Positions 27,917-36,816 of a DNA stretch of 64,000 nucleotides are shown here, in pieces. Numbering within the stretch: position 1 is the first letter of the stretch; the number at the start of each line of letters is the position of its first letter. A program made the position numbers and the translations under genes. This DNA comes from Chlamydiia bacterium (lineage in GTDB: Bacteria; Chlamydiota; Chlamydiia; Chlamydiales; Simkaniaceae), in NCBI GenBank assembly GCA_022601645.1, contig JAJACH010000001.1, positions 496,001 through 560,000 of the forward strand. The letters are read 5' to 3'. The notes below the pieces were generated by a model. It saw only the letters and a list, made by a program, of their open reading frames with translations, had not been told where the DNA came from and made no database searches.

Positions 27917-28926
27917 AAATTGACCAGTTAAACAGTCAGTTTGAGGAGGATTTAGAAAAATCCTCCTCGTCAAATGACCTAGAAGACCTACGTATCAAAT
28001 ACCTAGGCCGGAAAAGCCCTGTGCAAGCTCTCATGCAAGAGCTCCGCCACGTAGCTGCCGAAGACCGCCCTGACATGGGCAAACTCATTAACACACTCAA
28101 AGTCACAATCCAAGAACGCCTAGAATCCGCAACTGAAACCCTAAAAGCTCAAGAACTCAAAATCCGCCTCGAAAAAGAAAAAGTCGACATCTCCCTCCCA
28201 GGCCGTAAGCGCCACATGGGAAGAAAACATCCTGTCACACAAATGCTCGATAAAGTGTTGGAAATCCATAAGGAAATGGGATTTTCTGTGCAATACTCCT
28301 CAGAGATCGAGTCAGAATTCTACAACTACGGCGGTCTCAATTACCCCCCAGATCATCCCGCTCGGGATATGCAAGACACTTTCTACCTCGATCCCGAAAC
28401 CCTCCTCCGCTCCCACACAACGAACATCCAACAGCACATGTTCGAAAACGCCAAGCCCCCAATTCGTATCTGCGCACCAGGTAAATGCTACCGCAATGAA
28501 ACCATCTCAAACCGCTCGCACGTCCTCTTTCATCAAGTTGATGGCCTCTATGTCGATAAAGGCGTCACTTTCGCTGATCTCCTCTCCACCTTAGAAACAC
28601 TCTACTCGAAGATTATGGAAGAGCAAGTAGAAATACGCGTGAGACCCTCGTACTTTCCTTTCGTCGAACCCGGCATGGAAGTCGATATCCGCTGCACATC
28701 TTGTTCCGGCTCCGGTTGCCGCCTTTGCAAGCACACTGGCTGGCTTGAGGTATGCGGCGCTGGAATGGTCCATCCAAACGTCCTAAAGGCCGGTGGACTC
28801 GATCCTGAAGTCTACTCAGGTTACGCTTGGGGCGGCGGAGTCGAAAGACTTGTCCTCCTAAAGAACAACGTTTCAGATATCCGACTTTTTACAGAGAACA
28901 ACCTAAACTTCCTGTCTCAGTTCTAA
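27892..28926 (+). CDS. pheS: Phenylalanine-tRNA ligase alpha subunit
   Basis: Class II synthetase alpha chain, 344 residues. After a coiled-coil N-terminus (residues about 1-85) come PGRKRHMGRKHPVTQ, motif 2 (APGKCYRNETISNRSHVLFHQVDGLYVDKG) and motif 3 (GLDPEVYSGYAWGGGVERLVLL). An inserted Cys-rich segment, CTSCSGSGCRLCKHTGW, around residue 263 could bind zinc. The gene starts 25 bases before the rplT stop. pheT is not adjacent. Codon use changes at the start of this gene, with many C-ending codons (for example ctc, atc, cgc). Confidence 0.96.
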   Translation: MREEGLGLKIDQLNSQFEEDLEKSSSSNDLEDLRIKYLGRKSPVQALMQELRHVAAEDRPDMGKLINTLKVTIQERLESATETLKAQELKIRLEKEKVDISLPGRKRHMGRKHPVTQMLDKVLEIHKEMGFSVQYSSEIESEFYNYGGLNYPPDHPARDMQDTFYLDPETLLRSHTTNIQQHMFENAKPPIRICAPGKCYRNETISNRSHVLFHQVDGLYVDKGVTFADLLSTLETLYSKIMEEQVEIRVRPSYFPFVEPGMEVDIRCTSCSGSGCRLCKHTGWLEVCGAGMVHPNVLKAGGLDPEVYSGYAWGGGVERLVLLKNNVSDIRLFTENNLNFLSQF

Positions 28927-28952
28927 AAACCTGCTCATACATACCTCAGAGC

Positions 28953-28981
28953 TTGATTTAAACAATTTTTTAGCGTAAAAT
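28953..28981 (+). promoter_or_regulatory. Promoter with almost no leader before 28992
   Basis: TTGATT (28953-28958), exactly 17 bases, then TAAAAT (28976-28981). The ATG follows ten bases later without a ribosome-binding site. Confidence 0.5.
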
Positions 28982-28991
28982 TTACCGCCAT

Positions 28992-29645
28992 ATGTTGGCT
29001 GCTTTAGTTCCATTGCCAGTTGCTGGTTATGCACTCTACCATACCTTTACCACCTGCCGCCGAGGTTATCTCGGTGTTTATCGAGGGCTTGAAGCGACGC
29101 CAGTCAATGAACCAATCTTGGGGCATTATTTTGAGGAAATGGTATCGAAACTAGACATTTCAAACAGGGTTCTATTGGTGACAACAAAGAAAGTTGATTG
29201 TGACATCACCTCCTTTGGGCATTCAAACAAAAAAATGGTGTGTGTCGTTGCTTTTCATCCCCGTACCCGACTCAAATATACAACCGCTGAAATGAAATTT
29301 CTCGTCACCCGTGAACTTGTCAAAATTAAAGAGGGGGACCATGCGTCCTGGAGTCATATCCCAGATTTATCAACTTTAACAGCGCTCATGCTTGGCTCAA
29401 TCATAGGACCTTTTGCGGCGCTAGGAGGGGCTCTTTCAGCGCGATTTGCTCTAGCTCCTTGTGCAACGGGGTTCCGTGAGGAGTTAGTTGACCGCATGGC
29501 TCTAGCTAGCCTAACTCCTTCGCTTAGAGGGGCTGCATTGACCTGCTTAGAAAAGCAAGCAGATGCTGCCTGGCCCGTCGAGGGGCTATTTCTCCTCTCT
29601 CGCGTAGAAGCCCTTAGAACTCGATTACAGGACGCCACACCATAA
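28992..29645 (+). CDS. M48-like membrane protein lacking the zinc motif
   Basis: The 217-residue product has an N-terminal hydrophobic segment (1-20), then a soluble region and two closely spaced hydrophobic helices (130-155). Residues 106-116, TRELVKIKEGD, align by pattern with the HELSHIKxxD helix of M48 zinc peptidases, but both metal histidines are changed (R107, K111). Residues 161-170, GFREELVDRM, resemble the downstream third-ligand helix. I therefore read it as a degenerate, probably inactive M48-type protein; this is inference from spacing. An alternative is an unrelated membrane protein. Confidence 0.55.
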   Translation: MLAALVPLPVAGYALYHTFTTCRRGYLGVYRGLEATPVNEPILGHYFEEMVSKLDISNRVLLVTTKKVDCDITSFGHSNKKMVCVVAFHPRTRLKYTTAEMKFLVTRELVKIKEGDHASWSHIPDLSTLTALMLGSIIGPFAALGGALSARFALAPCATGFREELVDRMALASLTPSLRGAALTCLEKQADAAWPVEGLFLLSRVEALRTRLQDATP

Positions 29646-29983
29646 CCTGATGATTGTCAGGGGATAAAGAAAAACTTTACAAATAATTAATAATTTAGTA
29701 TAATTAAAGTCATTACCCCAAGATAATTCTTACCAGATTAAAGTTTGTTGTGGGTGGCAAATTGGCAAAGCCTTTTTGCCACCCCGTGACCCACAAGTGA
29801 TTGCGGCGTAGCCGTAGTCATTAAGGGGAAGATTAAGACTATGATTGGTGAAAACTTCAGAAAGGATAGGATAGACTGCGGCCTTGCCCCTTCGGGGTCC
29901 GCCTCTCTTTGGTCGGCGTTTCCTCGCTGCGCTCGTCGAACCCTTTGGGTTCTCATCATACCTTTCTGTTTTTTAAAAAAAAA
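29646..29983. other. 338-bp non-coding stretch with several hairpins
   Basis: No convincing gene lies between the M48-like gene and tRNA-Ser. The stretch contains nested inverted repeats near 29748-29796, a CCCC-TTC-GGGG hairpin near 29887 and GAACCC-TTT-GGGTTC at 29938-29952, followed 19 bases later by a run of six T (29969-29974). Short open frames here are not supported by start signals. Confidence 0.5.
29748..29796. repeat. Competing nested inverted repeats
   Basis: TTGTGGGT (29748-29755) is the reverse complement of ACCCACAA (29789-29796), while GGGTGGCAA (29752-29760) is the reverse complement of TTGCCACCC (29776-29784). Because GGGT is shared, the two stems exclude each other in part. 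That is the arrangement of a switch or of a composite terminator. Confidence 0.5.
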
Positions 29984-30068
29984 CGGAAGAGGTAGGATTC
30001 GAACCCACGGTCCCGTGAAGGACTTCTGTTTTCAAGACAGACGCATTCGGCCACTCTGCCACTCTTCC
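29984..30068 (-). tRNA. tRNA-Ser (TGA anticodon)
   Basis: On the minus strand the acceptor GGAAGAG pairs with CTCTTCC and the discriminator is G. The anticodon arm is TCTGT-CTTGAAA-ACAGA with anticodon TGA. A long variable arm (AGTCCTTCACGGGACC) is followed by the T-arm GTGGG-TTCGAAT-CCTAC. The long variable arm and G73 are serine identity elements. Confidence 0.93.
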
Positions 30069-30263
30069 GTAAATAGATAGGAACAATTCTAAACGATCTC
30101 TCAAACTTTCGCAAGGAAATATTACCTAAGTGAAAATTGCTTTCCTGCGTAAAAAGGAGTTCCAGGTTGATGAGGATAAACGGGGTAGGATTGACTGCGC
30201 TCTTTAAAAAAATCACTCTGAAGAAAAGCTGTGATTTAGTAGAAATATCTAAATGGAGGTGTC

Positions 30264-30728
30264 ATGAAAAAATATGGCTATTTAGTTTTTGCACTTGCAC
30301 TTTGCTATCTGGTGGAATGGTCTGGCAGTGCCTTCACAAATACAAGTGTCGGAACTTGGTATTTGACACTGAATCGGCCTAGTTGGAATCCTCCTGCCAT
30401 TCTCTTCCCTATCGTTTGGTCTATTTTATATACGATGATTGCTTATTCGCATTGGTGTGTATTCCTTTCGCGAAAAAAGCATAAGGGTATGGCTTATTGT
30501 GCGTTTGCAGTTCAATTATTTTTGAATTTTTCATGGTCTTGGTCCTTTTTCTACATGCAGTCTCCGGGACTTGGCCTGAGCAATGTTGTATTATTAGTAT
30601 TAGCAATCATTTGGAATTTCATCGCTTTTTATCGGGTTTCCAAGGTGGGTGCTTGGTTATTAGTGCCTTATTTCATATGGGTGGTTTACGCTACGGCACT
30701 AAATTTCTGGATTTGGATGATGAATTAG
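30264..30728 (+). CDS. tspO: TspO/MBR family membrane protein
   Basis: Five-helix tryptophan-rich sensory protein, 154 residues. The family signature WYLTLNRPSWNPPAILFPIVW is between helices 1 and 2, followed by SILYTMIAYSHW and, in helices 3-5, LFLNFSWSWSFF and the C-terminal ATALNFWIWMMN. TspO binds and degrades porphyrins and is linked to light and oxidative stress. A GGAGG-like site (TGGAGGTGTC) precedes the ATG. The 3' end overlaps an SDR gene by 30 bases. Confidence 0.95.
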   Translation: MKKYGYLVFALALCYLVEWSGSAFTNTSVGTWYLTLNRPSWNPPAILFPIVWSILYTMIAYSHWCVFLSRKKHKGMAYCAFAVQLFLNFSWSWSFFYMQSPGLGLSNVVLLVLAIIWNFIAFYRVSKVGAWLLVPYFIWVVYATALNFWIWMMN

Positions 30729-31451
30729 GTGAGGATGGATGAAGGTGTAACCAGTGTCTTTGATGGCATCGTTTGAGATGATGATGTTTGTGAAGTGGGT
30801 GGGGGTGGTTGGATCGACGATTTCAGGTGGGGGTAGGTTCTGGTAGGCGCAGTATGCTGTATACAGGTTAAGGCGGGTTGGATGGTCGTCACAGACGAGG
30901 TTATAAAGTCCTGAAAGGTGATGATCAAAGGCAAACTGAATGGCGGAGATGACGTCGTCTCGATGGATGTGGTTGGTGTGTTCATCACCCGTGCCAGAGA
31001 GACCTTTTGCTTGTATTTTGGCGGCGCGGCTTTCAAGTGTGCGATGGGGCCCGTAGATTCCTCCAAGGCGGAGGATACAGGTGTTCGCGTTTTCAATGGA
31101 GAGGTAGGTGTCCTCTGTTTGTTTTAAGATGGGATTATTGAAGGCGGCGGTGCTGGAGGTGTAGACGATTTGAAGAGGTTGTTCTCGGGATTTAAGTGAG
31201 TTTTTTATGGCGGTTACGATGTCAAGGTAGGCTTCTTTATAGGTAGCGCCTTTTAAAGGCGCTGCACAGACAATGAGTCCATCGCAATTGTCAAGCAGTT
31301 TGGTTAGGTTGGTGTTTTCATTGATGTGTAGGAGTGTGGGGTTGTAATCAGCGAGTTGTTCGAGCTTCTCTTCCCGAGTTGTGATGGTATGGAAGGTGGG
31401 TTCTTGCCACTGGCTTAAAAGTGTAAGGCCGATATAGCCTGCCCCGATCAA
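30699..31451 (-). CDS. SDR-family NAD(P)-dependent epimerase/reductase
   Basis: Extended SDR with the dinucleotide motif G-A-G-Y-I-G at the very N-terminus and a TSSTAAF active-site strand. The usual YxxxK is not clear. The body contains ILRLGGIYGPHRTLE, as in the YeeZ-like atypical SDR group. The first beta-strand (N-I-L-L-I-G) extends upstream of the TTG at 31451, so translation probably begins earlier. An ATA codon at 31463 sits nine bases after AAGGA, and there is no ATG. The start codon is therefore uncertain. It overlaps or abuts the VOC gene upstream. Confidence 0.75.
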   Translation of the reverse strand: MIGAGYIGLTLLSQWQEPTFHTITTREEKLEQLADYNPTLLHINENTNLTKLLDNCDGLIVCAAPLKGATYKEAYLDIVTAIKNSLKSREQPLQIVYTSSTAAFNNPILKQTEDTYLSIENANTCILRLGGIYGPHRTLESRAAKIQAKGLSGTGDEHTNHIHRDDVISAIQFAFDHHLSGLYNLVCDDHPTRLNLYTAYCAYQNLPPPEIVDPTTPTHFTNIIISNDAIKDTGYTFIHPHLIHHPNPEI

Positions 31452-31459
31452 GAGGATAT

Positions 31460-31828
31460 TTATTTGCCAAGTTCCTTTTTTTCAAGCTCTGCAAGCTCTT
31501 CATCAGTCCATTTTGTTTCGATCAGTTCAATCGGTACGCCTTCTTCTTCGATCATGGCTGTACGGTACCCTTTGATTGGCTCGTAGGGGCCAAAGAGAAT
31601 TTTCTTGCCTGCGATTTCCTCATCAAGGTTATCAACTTGAAAGCCGATATGGGGGACTTTTGTAACTAGCTCTGGGAGCCCATGATCTTCTGGAAACCGA
31701 TGCCACTGCATATGCCACTCGTTAGCATTAAATGGGGTGGAGTAGAATTTAAATTCATGGGTTTCAACTAGGGTTTCATTGGGGTGAGGCTCGGTAATTG
31801 GTATGCCGTAATGATGGTATTTTCTCAT
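31460..31828 (-). CDS. VOC-superfamily (glyoxalase-like) protein
   Basis: A 122-residue protein with paired beta-alpha-beta-beta-beta units of the vicinal-oxygen-chelate fold. PHIGFQVDNLDEEIAGKKILFG is the most recognisable part, and VPIELIETK ends the second unit with its conserved Glu. Such small proteins include glyoxalases, fosfomycin-resistance enzymes and antibiotic-binding proteins; the substrate is not predictable. Upstream of and probably cotranscribed with the SDR gene. Confidence 0.75.
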   Translation of the reverse strand: MRKYHHYGIPITEPHPNETLVETHEFKFYSTPFNANEWHMQWHRFPEDHGLPELVTKVPHIGFQVDNLDEEIAGKKILFGPYEPIKGYRTAMIEEEGVPIELIETKWTDEELAELEKKELGK

Positions 31829-31940
31829 GCTCTTATGCTAAGGAAGTATGGGATTTAAAGTCCACCGTTTACACCTAAACTTAGAAGTCGATTCATAATA
31901 TTCGTTTATATACGATGAAAGATAAAAATTGGAGTCTATT

Positions 31941-33215
31941 TTGATTGTTTTTTGGCACCAACGTGACTTACGTGTTGAAGGGAATGAAGCGTTATTTGAA
32001 GCCTGGCAAAGATGTGATCAGATCTTACCTGTTTTCTGTTTTGAAGCTCTAGGTGATGCTGGTAAGTGGTATTTATTAGAATCGCTAAAGGATCTTGAAA
32101 ATGAATACAAAAAACGTGGAGCTCAGCTGGTTGTGTTAAATGAAGCTCCTAAAATTGCACTAGCTAAGTTAGTTAAGCGATTTAAGCCAGAAGCAGTATT
32201 CTATAATAAAACGCACTCTCCTCAAGAGACTTTTGTCGAAAAATTAGGTGTAGAAGCGGTCGGTTTTAACGGTTCTTATATGATAGATCCTCAAGAACTT
32301 GGAACAAAGACGGGCACTCCTTATCAAATGTTCACTCCCTTTGCTAAGGCGGCAAAATCTAAGCTTTATTCTAAGGAGTTTAAGAAAAAGATTGGGAAAA
32401 TGCGAACTGTAAAGGTGTCTTCAGCAAAATTACCCGTTTCAAATCTAGACTTTTCAGAAAGCTGGCAGTGTGGAAGAAAAAATGCTCTTAAACGATTACA
32501 GGCCTTTAAAAGAGTGAAAAATTATGCCACAGTCCGTAACTTGCCTTCAGTTGAAGGAACATCCAAACTATCACCCGCTCTGCATTTTGGGGAATTAAGT
32601 CCTCAGGAGGTGTATGCCGCAATCACAAATTCGACATATCGAAGTGAGTTGCTTTGGAGAGAGTTTGCAAATTACCTTCTCAATCATAATCGAAATTTGC
32701 AACGGTTTAACTTTAATTCCAAATTTGATGATTTTCCATGGAAAAAATCTAAACGATTGCTTGATCTCTGGAAAGATGGAATGACTGGGTATCCAATCGT
32801 TGATGCGGGAATGCAAGAGTTGATTGAAACAGGATGGATGCATAACCGGGTGCGGATGATTGTGGCATCCTTTTTAGTAAAGGATTTAATGATACATTGG
32901 AGAGAGGGAGAAACGTTTTTTAGAGATGCCCTTGTTGACGCAGATGAAGGAAGCAATGCTATGAATTGGCAATGGTGTGCAGGGTCTGGCCCCGATGCAG
33001 CCCCATTTTTTCGTATCTTTAATCCGACTTTGCAGGGAAAAAAGTTTGATCCGAAAGGAGAATATATCAAACAGTATTTGCCTGAATTAGAAAATGTTCC
33101 TGTTAAATGGATCCACACGCCGCATTTATCTGGATTGGAACTTGAGTATCCAGAGCCTATTGTGGATCATGACGAGGCTAGATTAATCGCACTTGATGCA
33201 TACAAAAAATTGTGA
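31941..33215 (+). CDS. phrB: Deoxyribodipyrimidine photolyase
   Basis: Cryptochrome/photolyase family protein. The N-terminal alpha/beta domain begins VFWHQRDLRVEGNEALF. The FAD-binding helical domain contains GTSKLSPALHFGELSPQE, LLWREFANYLL, WKDGMTGYPIVDAGMQEL, GWMHNRVRMIVASFLVKD, and the signature NWQWCAGSGPDAAPFFRIFNP. It repairs UV-induced cyclobutane dimers with blue light. No ATG is available. I take the TTG at 31941 because GGAG lies six bases upstream; TTG at 31929 is in frame. Notable in an organism thought to live inside cells. Confidence 0.95.
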   Translation: MIVFWHQRDLRVEGNEALFEAWQRCDQILPVFCFEALGDAGKWYLLESLKDLENEYKKRGAQLVVLNEAPKIALAKLVKRFKPEAVFYNKTHSPQETFVEKLGVEAVGFNGSYMIDPQELGTKTGTPYQMFTPFAKAAKSKLYSKEFKKKIGKMRTVKVSSAKLPVSNLDFSESWQCGRKNALKRLQAFKRVKNYATVRNLPSVEGTSKLSPALHFGELSPQEVYAAITNSTYRSELLWREFANYLLNHNRNLQRFNFNSKFDDFPWKKSKRLLDLWKDGMTGYPIVDAGMQELIETGWMHNRVRMIVASFLVKDLMIHWREGETFFRDALVDADEGSNAMNWQWCAGSGPDAAPFFRIFNPTLQGKKFDPKGEYIKQYLPELENVPVKWIHTPHLSGLELEYPEPIVDHDEARLIALDAYKKL

Positions 33216-33223
33216 GATCAGCT

Positions 33224-34108
33224 CTAGTTAAAGCTGAAGTTATCGAGAAATTTTCGATTGAATTGGTACAACCCTGCATTTTGGCTGTTCCATGTGACGC
33301 TTTTGATTGTATATCCTACCACTGCAAGGGCTCTTCCTAATTGAAGCAGGGGCATGATGGGTAGGTAGTTTGGAAGAGGACGGATGCTCGAATAACCATC
33401 TAGGAGAGCGTTTTTATATTCTGAGTTAGGGATCCATTTGAAATGTTCTAGTGAACAAAAGTCTTGTTCAGCAAATCCAGAGCGGGCGCCAGACCAGTCA
33501 ATAATCCCTTGTAGTTTTCCATTGGAGATGATCATATTACCAGGTCGAAAATCTCGGTGGACTATACAGGGACCATCCACACGTTTTAAAAGATCCTGAT
33601 GGTGGCTAAGGTAGGATGTGCAGTTTTTGACCAGGTTAGCGGGAAGATGGCCTTGGCACTCGTTGAGCTCTTCTTCAAACTTTATGTTAAAGTAGGTATC
33701 AGACTTTAGGGGAGGTTGAGGTTTTGTTAAATCTCCGTAGGTCTTTGTTCGGTGATTATGTAATTTGGCTAAGTGGATGCCGATTTCAAATGCCAAATCG
33801 TGCGACCAGGTGTCTTCTTTCAGGAGGTCTCCTTCAAGGTATTCCATTAAAATGGCGCCAAAGTGGTTTTGTGAAGGTTTAAAAACTGCAATGACTTTTG
33901 GCAAAGGGAGGCTGTTTTCGAGCTGACGCAGAAAATAGACTTCTCGAAAATAGTCTTCTTCATTAGGGCATACCTTCAAAATAAACGATTTTTCCTCTGT
34001 ATCAACTTTATAAACTTCTGCAATGATTGTATCAGTATGATCAATTCGAACGAATTGTGCAGATTCTAGAGCAAATTGTTTTTGGTATATTTTTAAATCG
34101 ATCTTCAT
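33224..34108 (-). CDS. APH/choline-kinase-like phosphotransferase
   Basis: Protein-kinase-like fold small-molecule kinase, 294 residues. The catalytic loop is CIVHRDFRPGNMIIS, the metal-binding Asp follows in GIIDWSGARSG, and an N-lobe ATP-binding strand with a conserved Lys (FILKVCPNEED) is visible, as is the hinge MEYLEGDLL. Family members phosphorylate aminoglycosides, choline, homoserine or sugars; the substrate cannot be read from sequence. It follows the efflux operon on the same strand, which could hint at drug resistance, but that is only association. Confidence 0.8.
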   Translation of the reverse strand: MKIDLKIYQKQFALESAQFVRIDHTDTIIAEVYKVDTEEKSFILKVCPNEEDYFREVYFLRQLENSLPLPKVIAVFKPSQNHFGAILMEYLEGDLLKEDTWSHDLAFEIGIHLAKLHNHRTKTYGDLTKPQPPLKSDTYFNIKFEEELNECQGHLPANLVKNCTSYLSHHQDLLKRVDGPCIVHRDFRPGNMIISNGKLQGIIDWSGARSGFAEQDFCSLEHFKWIPNSEYKNALLDGYSSIRPLPNYLPIMPLLQLGRALAVVGYTIKSVTWNSQNAGLYQFNRKFLDNFSFN

Positions 34109-34127
34109 AGCTATTTAGTACCTGAAT

Positions 34128-35630
34128 CTAAATGGTGAGGTGGGGGCGCAGGCGGGGTTTAATGAGCAGCCGGTAGATGAGGATAAGGGCGATGGTGCCG
34201 ATGAGGATGAGTCCCATGCTGTAGAACGTATCGTTTAGGGCTAGCGAGTTGCTTTGACGCGCAAGGGCGACGTTCATTTCACTGATTCTTTGTTCGGGTG
34301 TGAGGTGGAAGGGGTTAAATTTATGGAGGTATTCTGAGGTTTGTTCGCTTAAGAGGGTTAGCCTCGATCCTAGGCGGCTATGATAGAATACTTCGCGGCG
34401 CATCCAGATGGTGGAGTAGATGGGACCTCCAAGTCCTGAGGCGATGGTGCGTGTAAATTGGAAGAGGGTGAGTCCGTCGATACCTTCGGACTCATCGCAA
34501 GAGCTCAGAACAAGAAGAAGGAGGGGTGGAAGGATGAGGGCGAGTCCTATACCGGCACAGATGCGGGCAAGAGCAATTCGGCCGAAGTCGATTTCTACGT
34601 TGAACGTGGATGAGTAAAAGCAGGAAAGAGCGAAGAAAGTGATGCCTATCATAAGGGTGAGTAGGCGCGTTTTAGCATAGATTCGATCGACAAGTAGCAT
34701 GACGGCAAGTGCTGTTACGGCCATTGTTCCGAGGACTATGGTGATGTAGAGAGGGGTGTAGTTTGCGTAGAGGTGAAGGTATTGGGAGATTAAGAAGACC
34801 ATGCCAAAGTAGGCGGAAAAAAGGATGGAGAGTACAAGGAGTCCGACGGCTAGTGTGGGATTTTTAAGAAGTTTGAAGGAGATGACGGGCGAGGGGTGGT
34901 TCCATGAATGTATGATAAAGTAGGCGAGGCTCACTATGCCGAGAGGTAGGAGGATTTGAAGGAGTGGAGAGCGGAGGTAGTCAAGTTCGTAGGCGAGGGT
35001 GATGAAGCTACATGTTGCTAGAACGCCAATGAATAGGGAAATATAACCGATGATGTCAAATTCAATGGGTTCTGGTGGGTAACTGATGTCACGTAAGAGA
35101 TAGAGAAGAGTGATGCCGATGACGGCGATAATAAGGGTGAATCCGTAGAAGCTCCATGCCCAGTACCAAAGGTAGGCGAGGGTGCCACCTATACTTGCTG
35201 CAATCACTGAGACGGTAATGATAAGGATGGTGATAGATCGGATAAATTTTCGGCGCTCTTCTATGTTTGCAAGTTTCGTGAGGAGTGAGGCGATTAAAAC
35301 GAGCATAGGCCCCGAGACGTAACCCTGGAGAAAACGCATGATTATGAAAATGGGATAGGTAGATGAAAAGCCAATCGTAAAGGTTGTGAGGACGTAAAAG
35401 ACAAGGCAAACGGTAAGCACTTTTTTCCGGCCGTATTTGAGGCCTAAGATTTTTCCAAGAGGTACGCCGAGGCAGTTGCCAAAGCCAAAGTAGGCGAGGC
35501 TGTATGAGCCGGTCATAGCAGAGCCCCCGAGGTCGCCTAGGATGTACAGCGCTGCCATATTGGTAACGGCAAAATTAAAGATGATGGTTGAGATAAGAGC
35601 TAAGGCTGTGTAGAGGATCTTTTTATTCAT
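34128..35630 (-). CDS. EmrB-type DHA2 MFS efflux pump (system 1)
   Basis: A 14-helix MFS protein of 500 residues. The first helices contain FNFAVTNMAALYILGDLGG and a loop 2-3 motif GVPLGKILGLKYGRKK. Helix 5 carries an AASIGGTLAYLWYWAWSFY segment that corresponds to the DHA2 motif C. The final cytosolic segments resemble EmrB-like pumps. It starts eight bases before the stop of the membrane-fusion protein gene, so the pair is translationally coupled. It is paralogous to 62442-63953 in architecture but clearly diverged. Confidence 0.9.
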   Translation of the reverse strand: MNKKILYTALALISTIIFNFAVTNMAALYILGDLGGSAMTGSYSLAYFGFGNCLGVPLGKILGLKYGRKKVLTVCLVFYVLTTFTIGFSSTYPIFIIMRFLQGYVSGPMLVLIASLLTKLANIEERRKFIRSITILIITVSVIAASIGGTLAYLWYWAWSFYGFTLIIAVIGITLLYLLRDISYPPEPIEFDIIGYISLFIGVLATCSFITLAYELDYLRSPLLQILLPLGIVSLAYFIIHSWNHPSPVISFKLLKNPTLAVGLLVLSILFSAYFGMVFLISQYLHLYANYTPLYITIVLGTMAVTALAVMLLVDRIYAKTRLLTLMIGITFFALSCFYSSTFNVEIDFGRIALARICAGIGLALILPPLLLLVLSSCDESEGIDGLTLFQFTRTIASGLGGPIYSTIWMRREVFYHSRLGSRLTLLSEQTSEYLHKFNPFHLTPEQRISEMNVALARQSNSLALNDTFYSMGLILIGTIALILIYRLLIKPRLRPHLTI

Positions 35631-36816
35631 GAGGTGCCATGCTAATCGATGGAAGCTCTTTTTGCTCGAAAGGATGGTCTTTGTAGTAGAAGAGGTTTGG
35701 GTCTAGGTTGCTAGCGATGATTTTTTCACCGGCGGCTTTAGCTCCTTCCATTTCTTTTAAGAAGATGTGTGTGTTGTAATTTGGCGCGCCTTTATTTGTT
35801 TCTGGAACGCGTTTCCCGTCGGTGTTTCGTACGTTTGTGCGCGCTGTCATAGTGAGTCCGATGCGTAAAGGATTTTGCTTCACTTCATCTGAACGAAGGG
35901 CGACACGGACGGGGAGACGTTGGACAATTTTGATCCAGTTGCCGGAGAGGTTTTGAGGGGGGAGGATAGAAAAAGCGTTACCGGCGCCGCCTGGCAGGCC
36001 AACGATACGACCGTGGTAGACGACATCGTCTCCGTAGATGTCGGCGGTCAGTTCGACGCTTTGCCCGATGCGCATCCGCTTCATTTGGGTTTCTTTGTAG
36101 TTGGCGTTGACCCAGATTTGATCGAGGGGAATGATGTTTAAGAGGGGGTCACCCGCTTTAAAATACATGCCGACTTGTGCTTTTCGCTCGGCAATGAGCC
36201 CTTCGTTAGGGGCGTAGATTTTTGTTCGGTAAAGATTGACCCAAGCGTCAAGGTAGCGGTCAAGAGCTGCTTTAACAAGGGGATTTCCTGGGATGGTATC
36301 ACCTTGGATCATCGCGAGTTCTTTTTGATAGAGGCTTTCAGTTTCTTTCAAGAGAAAGAAGTTGGCTTTAAGTGCTGCCTCGGCGTGTTCGAGGTTTTCT
36401 AGGGAAACACCGCCTGCTTCAATGACGTCAATGCGGTGGGTGTAATCTTGACGCGCTTTGATGAGCTCTGCTTTGCGCACTTCAATCTCAGATTGGTAGG
36501 CGTCGGTTTGGTGGAACATTTGACACACTTGGCGTGTGACGGTGGCGAGGTTTTCTGCAGCGTCTTCGAGCGCAATTTTGGCATCGGTATCATCAAGCTG
36601 TATGATCAGCTGACCTTTTTCGACGAGAAATGTTTCATCGGTATAGATATTTGTGACAAAGCCGTCGACTAAAGGTGTTAAAACAATTTGGTTGCCTTGG
36701 ACGTAGGCATCATCCGTGTATTTACTTAAGCGGAATTTAAATAGCCAAATGAGGCTACCGATCACTAGTAGGGCTAGGATCACTCCGAAGAAGGTTAGAG
36801 ATGTTTTTTTCGTCAT
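35623..36816 (-). CDS. EmrA/HlyD-type membrane fusion protein (system 1)
   Basis: Periplasmic adaptor anchored by one N-terminal helix (residues 10-30). DDAYVQGNQIVLTPLVDGFV begins the lipoyl-like half motif. A long alpha-hairpin (residues about 75-180) follows, then KIYAPNEGLIAERKAQVGMYFKAGDPLL as the second lipoyl half. The beta-barrel domain contains WVNANYKETQMKRMRIGQ. The start at 36816 has a GGGGG-rich site; MVGD at 36828 is an alternative. It overlaps the outer membrane gene by 62 bases. It bridges the MFS pump and the outer-membrane channel. Confidence 0.92.
   Translation of the reverse strand: MTKKTSLTFFGVILALLVIGSLIWLFKFRLSKYTDDAYVQGNQIVLTPLVDGFVTNIYTDETFLVEKGQLIIQLDDTDAKIALEDAAENLATVTRQVCQMFHQTDAYQSEIEVRKAELIKARQDYTHRIDVIEAGGVSLENLEHAEAALKANFFLLKETESLYQKELAMIQGDTIPGNPLVKAALDRYLDAWVNLYRTKIYAPNEGLIAERKAQVGMYFKAGDPLLNIIPLDQIWVNANYKETQMKRMRIGQSVELTADIYGDDVVYHGRIVGLPGGAGNAFSILPPQNLSGNWIKIVQRLPVRVALRSDEVKQNPLRIGLTMTARTNVRNTDGKRVPETNKGAPNYNTHIFLKEMEGAKAAGEKIIASNLDPNLFYYKDHPFEQKELPSISMAPHE

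Noticed and set aside
29841-30080. 79-codon frame across tRNA-Ser
   Set aside because: It runs antisense through the tRNA gene; no start signal and no protein-like composition.
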